Assembly: GCF_947501385.1 (NCBI RefSeq)
Contig: NZ_CANMVP010000002.1
Span: forward strand, 1 to 64,000
DNA length: 64,000 nt
From: an uncultured Polaribacter sp.
GTDB taxonomy: Bacteria; Bacteroidota; Bacteroidia; Flavobacteriales; Flavobacteriaceae
Direction of reading: 5' to 3'
Below, piece after piece: positions 58,543-64,000 of the stretch. The translations under genes and the position numbers were made by a program. The notes under the pieces are model-generated. The model was not told where the DNA came from. It was given only the letters and a program-made list of their open reading frames with translations, and did no database searches. Each line of letters starts with the position of its first letter. Positions within the stretch are counted from its first letter, which is position 1.

Positions 58543-59817
58543 ATGGCTGTAGATTTATTACTCGGATTGCAATGGGGAGATGAAGGAAAAGGTAAAATTG
58601 TAGATGTTTTAACCAAAAACTATGATATTATTGCGCGCTTTCAAGGTGGTCCAAATGCAGGACACACATTAATTTTTGATGGACACAAACATGTTTTACA
58701 TACAATTCCTTCAGGAATTTTTCATAAAACGGCTTTAAATGTAGTGGGAAATGGTGTAGTCATAGATCCTGTTATTTTTAAAAAAGAATTAGAAAACTTA
58801 GACAAACATAAAATAGATTATACTTCTAAATTATTAATTTCTAGAAAAGCACATTTAATTTTACCAACACATAGATTGTTAGATGCAGCTTCAGAAACCT
58901 CTAAAGGAAAAGCAAAAATTGGTTCTACTTTAAAGGGAATTGGTCCTACTTATATGGACAAGACTGGTAGAAACGGAATGCGAGTTGGTGATTTAGAATT
59001 AGAAAACTGGAAAGAAAAATATGATGCTTTAACAGAAAAGCATATAAAAATGCTAAAGTTTTTTGATGTTAAAATTGAATACAACTTAGACGAATTAGAA
59101 GCAGAATTTAGAAAAGGAATTGATAAATTAAAAACACTCGCGTTTATTGATAGTGAAGAGTTTTTAAACCAAGCCATAAAAGACAAGAAAACAATTTTAG
59201 CAGAAGGCGCACAAGGTTCTCTACTAGATATCGATTTTGGAACCTATCCTTTTGTAACATCTTCTAATACAACCGCTGCGGGTGCTTGTACAGGTTTGGG
59301 GGTTGCGCCCAATAGAATTGGCGAAGTTTTCGGCATTTTTAAAGCCTACACTACCCGTGTTGGTTCTGGCCCGTTTCCTACAGAGTTATTTGATAAAGAC
59401 GGAGCAGAAATGGCTAAAATAGGTCATGAATTTGGCGCAACTACTGGAAGACCAAGACGTTGTGGCTGGTTAGATTTGGTTGCTTTAAAGTATGCTGTAG
59501 ATGTGAACGGAGTGACACAATTAATGATGATGAAAGGTGATGTACTTTCTGGATTTGACACCTTAAAAATATGTACTTCTTACAACTATAAAGACAAAGA
59601 GATTTCTCATTTCCCATATAATATTGAACCAGAAAACGTTTCTGTAAATTATTCAGAATTTAAAGGTTGGGATGAAGATTTAACAAAAATGACTTCTGAA
59701 GATCAATTGCCTAAAAATTTATTAGACTATGTGGCTTTTATTGAAAAAGAAACAGGAGTTCCAGTAAAAATAGTTTCTGTTGGTCCGGATAGAAAACAAA
59801 CTATTATGAGAGCATAG
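58543..59817 (+). CDS. purA: Adenylosuccinate synthetase
   Basis: 424 residues, standard length. The N-terminal GTP loop is LLGLQWGDEGKGKIVD, followed by GGPNAGHT, the IMP-binding GSTLKGIGPTYMDK and EGAQGSLLDIDFGTYPFVTSSN in pieces. It condenses IMP with aspartate using GTP, the first committed step to AMP. It stands alone downstream of the Fur-family gene and ends with a strong terminator. Confidence 0.97.
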   Translation: MAVDLLLGLQWGDEGKGKIVDVLTKNYDIIARFQGGPNAGHTLIFDGHKHVLHTIPSGIFHKTALNVVGNGVVIDPVIFKKELENLDKHKIDYTSKLLISRKAHLILPTHRLLDAASETSKGKAKIGSTLKGIGPTYMDKTGRNGMRVGDLELENWKEKYDALTEKHIKMLKFFDVKIEYNLDELEAEFRKGIDKLKTLAFIDSEEFLNQAIKDKKTILAEGAQGSLLDIDFGTYPFVTSSNTTAAGACTGLGVAPNRIGEVFGIFKAYTTRVGSGPFPTELFDKDGAEMAKIGHEFGATTGRPRRCGWLDLVALKYAVDVNGVTQLMMMKGDVLSGFDTLKICTSYNYKDKEISHFPYNIEPENVSVNYSEFKGWDEDLTKMTSEDQLPKNLLDYVAFIEKETGVPVKIVSVGPDRKQTIMRA

Positions 59818-59833
59818 AACCTTAATACCTTTC

Positions 59834-59871
59834 AAAAAAAGCATCTTTTAAATTCAAAAGATGCTTTTTTT
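59834..59871 (+). terminator. purA terminator
   Basis: AAAAAAAGCATCTTTT and AAAAGATGCTTTTTTT around an AAATTC loop, 17 bp past the stop. Confidence 0.92.
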
Positions 59872-59947
59872 GTGGGAATAAATTTTTAATTAAACTTTAA
59901 GTCTCTACGGATATTCTTTTCAGTATTTTTGCTTAAAATCATTTCTT

Positions 59948-61558
59948 TTGAAAAAAATACTTTTTTTATTTTTAATAGGTATGTCCTCTTTGTTGTTCGC
60001 TCAGTCTAAACAACTTGTGTATACTTCAGAATATCAAAACACTGACGAAGATAAATATCCTGGAGCTACCATGCTTATCGGGAAAGTTAAAATGACACAG
60101 GATGGAATTGTATTAACCTGCAAACAAGCATTGTATTATAGAAAAGAAAATTTCTTTAAGGCAATTGGAAAAGTTCTAATCAAACAAGGAGATACCATTA
60201 CGCAAACGAGTGATTATGCAGATTATGATGCAAATTCTAAACAAGCTTTATCTTGGGGAAATGTCGTGTTAAAAGATCCTACAATGACATTGACTACAGA
60301 CACTTTACAGTTTGATCGGTTAAATCAAAAATTATATTATAGAAGTTACGCAACCATTAAAGATGCTACCAACACTTTAAATAGTAAGTACGGAAATTAT
60401 TATTTAGAAACCAAAAAATTTACAGCAACTACTAGAGTTACTGTGGTAAATCCTGAACATAATTTAGAATCAAATCACTTAGATTATTACACAAATTCGG
60501 GTTTGACCTATTTATACGGACCATCAACCATTACAAACACTCAAAATGAAAATAGAATTTATTGTGAACGGGGTTTCTACAACACAAAAACAGATATTTC
60601 TTATTTTGTAAAAAATGCAAAACTCTATTTAAAAGAAAGAACGGTAGAAGGTGATAGTTTGTATTATGATAAAAAGAAAGGTTTTGCTTCTGCAACTAAT
60701 AATATTGAAGTAATAGATACCGTAAAAAACTTTGTTACGAGAGGAAATTATGCAGAAATTTTTGAAGAAAAAGATTCGCTTTTTATCATCAAAAGAGCAA
60801 TTGCCATTTCTATTGTAGACAAAGATTCTACTTTTATTCATGGAGATACTTTATTGGTTACTGGCATTCCAGAAAAAAGAATTGTTAGAACGTATCACAA
60901 TGTAAAGATTTTTAAATCTGACTTACAAGGCAAATGCGATTCTATTTTTACGGACCAACAAACGGGCTATACCAAAATGTTTAGAAACCCTGTTTTATGG
61001 TCAGATGGAAATCAAATTACGGGAGACACTATTCATTTAATATCTAATGTTGAAACCGAAAAATTAGACTCTCTAAAAGTACTGAACAATGCATTTATTG
61101 TCTCTAAAGATTCAGTTGCAGATAATGATTTCAACCAAATAAAAGGTAGAAACATGTTTGGTAAGTTTAAAGAAAACAAGCTCAATTTACTATTGGTAAA
61201 AGGAAATGCAGAATCTGTATATTATAATAGAAATGAAGAAACCAATATTTTAGAAACCATTACAAAAGAGATTTCTAGTAATATTGAATTTATTTTAGAA
61301 GACGGACAAATTGTAAATATCAAATACTTAAAATTGTCTGAAGGAAAAACATATCCGCCTTCGAAATTCCCTGAAGAAGACAGAAAATTAAAAGGTTTTG
61401 TTTGGCGAGAAACTGAACAACCCAAAACAAAAGAAGATATTTTTAAAAAAGATCAAGAAGAAAAGCCCCCAATTAAAAGCGATAAAGATCTCGTAAAACC
61501 GCTATTGATGAACGATCCTAAAAATACCAAAGAAGTTGTTTCTTCTAAAAAGAATTAG
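59948..61558 (+). CDS. OstA/LptA-like exported protein
   Basis: 536 residues, TTG start with a signal peptide (1 to about 18, SSLLFAQ). The mature part is made of repeated short beta segments of the OstA/LptA jelly-roll type (for example GVVLKDPTMTLTTDTLQFDR, in pieces VLKDPTMTL and TDTLQFD), ending in a charged Lys/Pro-rich tail. LptA-like proteins bridge LPS transport from inner to outer membrane; Bacteroidota carry this longer OstA-like type. The -7 box TATTTTTG is at 59924-59931. The aminotransferase gene starts directly after its stop codon. Confidence 0.87.
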   Translation: MKKILFLFLIGMSSLLFAQSKQLVYTSEYQNTDEDKYPGATMLIGKVKMTQDGIVLTCKQALYYRKENFFKAIGKVLIKQGDTITQTSDYADYDANSKQALSWGNVVLKDPTMTLTTDTLQFDRLNQKLYYRSYATIKDATNTLNSKYGNYYLETKKFTATTRVTVVNPEHNLESNHLDYYTNSGLTYLYGPSTITNTQNENRIYCERGFYNTKTDISYFVKNAKLYLKERTVEGDSLYYDKKKGFASATNNIEVIDTVKNFVTRGNYAEIFEEKDSLFIIKRAIAISIVDKDSTFIHGDTLLVTGIPEKRIVRTYHNVKIFKSDLQGKCDSIFTDQQTGYTKMFRNPVLWSDGNQITGDTIHLISNVETEKLDSLKVLNNAFIVSKDSVADNDFNQIKGRNMFGKFKENKLNLLLVKGNAESVYYNRNEETNILETITKEISSNIEFILEDGQIVNIKYLKLSEGKTYPPSKFPEEDRKLKGFVWRETEQPKTKEDIFKKDQEEKPPIKSDKDLVKPLLMNDPKNTKEVVSSKKN

Positions 61559-62749
61559 ATGAAAGATGATTTCTTTAAATACCAAGCACAAACCTCTCCT
61601 CACCCACTTGCTTTAGAAATTTCTCACGCAAAAGGAAGTTATATTTATGACACTTCTGGTAAAAAATACCTAGATTTTGTTGCTGGGGTTTCTGCAAATA
61701 GTTTGGGGCACAATCATCCGAAAGTAACTGAAGCTATAAAAAACCAATTAGATGCTTATGCACATGTAATGGTGTATGGTGAGTTTATTCAAAAACCACA
61801 AGTAGATTTATGCAAGCTTTTGGTTGAAAATTCTCCTGAAAATCTAAACTCCGTTTACATTACTAATTCTGGAACAGAAGCTACGGAAGGTGCTTTAAAA
61901 TTAGCCAAAAGAGTTACCAAAAGAGCTGAAATTATTGCTGCAAAAAAATCATATCATGGCAATACGATGGGTGCAATGAGTGTTTCTGGTGTAGAAGAAC
62001 AGAACCAAGCATTTAGACCTTTAATACCTGGTACTCGGTATATTGAATTTAATAATGAAGCTGATATTGAAAAAATTACACATAAAACTGCTGCTGTCAT
62101 TTTAGAAACAATTCAAGGTGGTGCAGGTTTTATAGAGCCACAAAATGATTTTCTTTCGAAAATAAAGAAAAAATGTGACGAAGTATGTACGCTTTTAATT
62201 CTAGATGAAATTCAGACTGGAATTGGTAGAACGGGTACTTTTTGGGGATTTGAAAACTATAATGTAGTTCCAGACATCATAATTACTGGAAAAGGTTTGG
62301 GCGGTGGAATGCCCATTGGTGCATTTATTGCATCCTTTAAAATGATGGCATTATTAAAAGACAATCCGAAATTAGGTCATATTTCTACGTTTGCAGGAAA
62401 TCCTGTAATTGCTGCTGCAGGATATGCCACTGTTAAAGAGATTCTGAATCAAAATTTCCTTACAGAGAGTTTAAGAAAAGAGCAACTTATTAGAAAACAT
62501 TTACAGCATCCATCTATAAAAGAAATTAGAGGAAAAGGTTTAATGCTTGCTGCTTTTGTAGAAACTCCAGATTTGGCAGCAAATATTATTCACAAATGTA
62601 TAGAAAAAGGGTTAATTCTTTTCTTTCTTTTGTTTGAAGGTTGTGCTATGCGAATTACACCTCCATTAACTATTTCTGATGAAGAAATAAAATTAGGCTG
62701 CAAAATTATAAAAGAAAGCATCGATCAAATAACGAAGAAACTTCTTTAG
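61559..62749 (+). CDS. Class III pyridoxal-phosphate aminotransferase
   Basis: 396 residues, fold type I. NSGTEATEGALKLAKR (about 102-117) contacts the phosphate, LILDEIQTGIGRTGTFWGFE (about 217-236) holds the cofactor Asp, and the Schiff-base Lys is Lys245 in ITGKGLGGGMP. The family covers acetylornithine, ornithine, GABA and other amine transaminases; I cannot assign the substrate. The ATG follows the OstA-like stop with no gap, so the two are translationally linked although their functions appear unrelated. Confidence 0.92.
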   Translation: MKDDFFKYQAQTSPHPLALEISHAKGSYIYDTSGKKYLDFVAGVSANSLGHNHPKVTEAIKNQLDAYAHVMVYGEFIQKPQVDLCKLLVENSPENLNSVYITNSGTEATEGALKLAKRVTKRAEIIAAKKSYHGNTMGAMSVSGVEEQNQAFRPLIPGTRYIEFNNEADIEKITHKTAAVILETIQGGAGFIEPQNDFLSKIKKKCDEVCTLLILDEIQTGIGRTGTFWGFENYNVVPDIIITGKGLGGGMPIGAFIASFKMMALLKDNPKLGHISTFAGNPVIAAAGYATVKEILNQNFLTESLRKEQLIRKHLQHPSIKEIRGKGLMLAAFVETPDLAANIIHKCIEKGLILFFLLFEGCAMRITPPLTISDEEIKLGCKIIKESIDQITKKLL

Positions 62750-62943
62750 TATTCGTTTTAACAATCTTCTTCACTTTAAAATACTTTAAATTCTTGATTA
62801 TTTTTCGGTTGTTGAGAAAACATACAATTTTTCTTAATTTCAGTTAAATAGCGTTAATAAAATCCCAAACTCTAGAATACTTGAAACGTTTTTAGAATGA
62901 AACCGTCTTTACCATATAACATTAACCTAAAAAAACACTTATA

Positions 62944-63294
62944 ATGAAGAATTTAAAAACAATTATCGCCGTTATTGCAATTAGTTTATCTACTGTATTT
63001 TCAGTTTCAGCAACAGACCCAAAGCCGAAGGATTCAAAAGAAACAAAAACATTAAGAAAAGAGATGTCTTCTTTTATTGGGAAAAACATTCCTATCGAAT
63101 TGAAAAAAACCACTAAAGTTGAAGTTTCTTTTATCATCAATAATAGCAATGAAATTGTTGTGGTATCTATAAATTCTGAAGTCTCGAAATTGAATTCTTT
63201 TTTAAAGAGAAAATTAAATTATAAAAAAATTATTACCAAAGGAATAAAAAGAGGTGAAATCTATAAAATGCCTTTAAAAATAAATGTAAAGTAA
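62944..63294 (+). CDS. Small exported hypothetical protein
   Basis: 116 residues with a signal peptide (1 to about 23, FSVSATDP). The mature part has LRKEMSSFIGKNIPIELKKTTKVEVSFIINNSNEIVVVSINS in pieces (EVSFIINN-NEIVV) and a basic C-terminus; this strand arrangement resembles the C-terminal domain of TonB-like proteins, but no membrane anchor or Pro-rich linker is present. I do not assign a function. Flanked by its own terminator. Confidence 0.75.
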   Translation: MKNLKTIIAVIAISLSTVFSVSATDPKPKDSKETKTLRKEMSSFIGKNIPIELKKTTKVEVSFIINNSNEIVVVSINSEVSKLNSFLKRKLNYKKIITKGIKRGEIYKMPLKINVK

Positions 63295-63315
63295 AACAAC
63301 TGGTTGGTTAGTTGG

Positions 63316-63354
63316 TGCCCGAATTAAAGTTAGACTTTGTTTGGGCATTTTTTT
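63316..63354 (+). terminator. Terminator of the 116-residue exported protein gene
   Basis: TGCCC (63316-63320) with GGGCA (63343-63347), extended inward by AAAGT/ACTTT, followed by seven T. Confidence 0.75.
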
Positions 63355-63371
63355 CTAAAATAATCTATAAA

Positions 63372-63399
63372 AAAACTCCTGAATAAATTCAGGAGTTTT
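63372..63399 (-). terminator. Aconitase terminator
   Basis: AAAACTCCTGAAT and ATTCAGGAGTTTT, a perfect 13-bp stem with T runs on the minus strand, 24 bases past the aconitase stop codon. Confidence 0.88.
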
Positions 63400-63422
63400 C
63401 AAATTATAATTTACAAATTAGA

Positions 63423-64000
63423 CTATATGTTTTCTAATTTAATTAAATTTAAAGCAGAACCTTGATTGTACCACTCTATTTGTCCTTGATTGTAGGTATG
63501 GTTTGTTACAATAATATCTTTTGTACCATCTGCATGAACAACTTCAATAGTCAAAGGTTTACCCGGTGCAAAGGCATTTAAATCTAAAAAGTTGAATGTA
63601 TCATCTTCTTGAATTAAATCATAATCTGCTTCATTGGCAAATGTTAACCCTAACATTCCTTGCTTTTTCAAATTTGTTTCATGAATTCTAGCAAAAGATT
63701 TTACTAAAACAGCAGCGACACCTAAATGTCTAGGTTGCATTGCAGCATGTTCTCTAGAAGAACCTTCACCGTAATTATGATCTCCAACTACAAGTGTTTT
63801 AATTCCAGCCTTTTTATATGCTCTCTGTGTTGCAGGAACAGCGTCATAATCTCCTGTTAATTGATTTTTAACAAAGTTTGTCTTTTTATTAAATGCATTT
63901 ACTGCACCAATTAAGGTATTATTGGCAATATTGTCTAAGTGACCTCTGTAGCGCAACCAAGGTCCAGCCATAGAAATATGATCTGTGGTACATTTTCCGA
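63423..64000 (-). CDS. acn: Aconitate hydratase, C-terminal part (5' end outside the window)
   Basis: About 192 residues visible, running off the right edge. The frame continues upstream of the Met at 63971 as [13 protein letters not shown], the conserved start of the aconitase swivel domain, so the Met is internal. Further landmarks are [25 protein letters not shown] in pieces ([15 protein letters not shown]) with the substrate-binding Ser and Arg, and [15 protein letters not shown]. Aconitase isomerises citrate to isocitrate in the TCA cycle with a 4Fe-4S cluster whose Cys ligands lie outside the window. Confidence 0.95.
   Translation of the reverse strand, partial: GKCTTDHISMAGPWLRYRGHLDNIANNTLIGAVNAFNKKTNFVKNQLTGDYDAVPATQRAYKKAGIKTLVVGDHNYGEGSSREHAAMQPRHLGVAAVLVKSFARIHETNLKKQGMLGLTFANEADYDLIQEDDTFNFLDLNAFAPGKPLTIEVVHADGTKDIIVTNHTYNQGQIEWYNQGSALNLIKLENI

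Overview
The window is chromosomal DNA of a marine-type flavobacterium (Bacteroidota, Flavobacteriaceae, most like the Polaribacter/Tenacibaculum group). This rests on the very AT-rich sequence, the Bacteroidota -7 promoter box TAnnTTTG with an upstream TTG, the weak Shine-Dalgarno signals, exported proteins beginning MKK...AQ, a TonB-linked carboxypeptidase-regulatory/plug/barrel receptor, a split transketolase and bacillithiol synthesis (BshA). No rRNA, tRNA, insertion sequence, prophage or CRISPR array was seen. Most of it is ordinary housekeeping and accessory metabolism; the unusual material lies mainly in the intergenic spaces and at one toxin-antitoxin insertion.

Layout. 0-14.6 kb: a five-repeat CHRD lipoprotein, an HMG-CoA lyase-like enzyme divergent from an MFS transporter, a periplasmic thioredoxin, TypA/BipA, a short LETM1-like protein coupled to proline dehydrogenase, AroB, a possible uracil-DNA-glycosylase-fold protein, a TonB-type outer-membrane receptor and a cold-shock-domain protein with a hairpin-rich 3' region. 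14.8-19.9 kb: a TetR regulator followed by an ABC exporter, an HlyD adaptor and a TolC channel as one operon; the ABC ATPase has lost nearly every catalytic motif except Walker A. 20-30.3 kb: a helix-turn-helix/membrane protein pair, a MaoC-type hydratase, a Tricorn-like S41 protease, a TRIC-type channel, a DEAD-box helicase, a thioesterase, a MATE exporter, DUF2461 and DUF1853 proteins. 30.4-34.8 kb: a MacAB-like ABC operon. 35-42 kb: DCC-family redox protein, HAD phosphatase, TerB-like protein, sulfurtransferase, dicarboxylate symporter, DUF937 protein, BshA and the N-terminal half of transketolase without its partner. 42-46 kb: a periplasmic amidotransferase-fold protein, a PIN/DUF6364 toxin-antitoxin pair, two gene remnants and DnaB. 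46-52.5 kb: a DUF3810 membrane metallopeptidase-like protein, two exported amidohydrolases and an orphan exported protein bracketed by palindromic repeats. 52.6-64 kb: SpoU methyltransferase, polyphosphate glucokinase, Ste24-type protease, Rel/SpoT, a Fur-family protein without the CxxC pairs, PurA, an OstA-like protein, a class III aminotransferase, a small exported protein and the end of aconitase.

Most notable: the toxin-antitoxin cassette (43437-44190) sits between the intact 5' end of the downstream gene and a decayed 75-bp copy of that same 5' end, so the gene now begins one base after the toxin stop codon. Several small hairpin repeats recur in spacers, some with compensatory base changes in the stem, which points to selection or mobilisation at the level of structure. 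A 22-bp palindromic repeat flanks one orphan gene and also sits between the promoter boxes of its neighbour.
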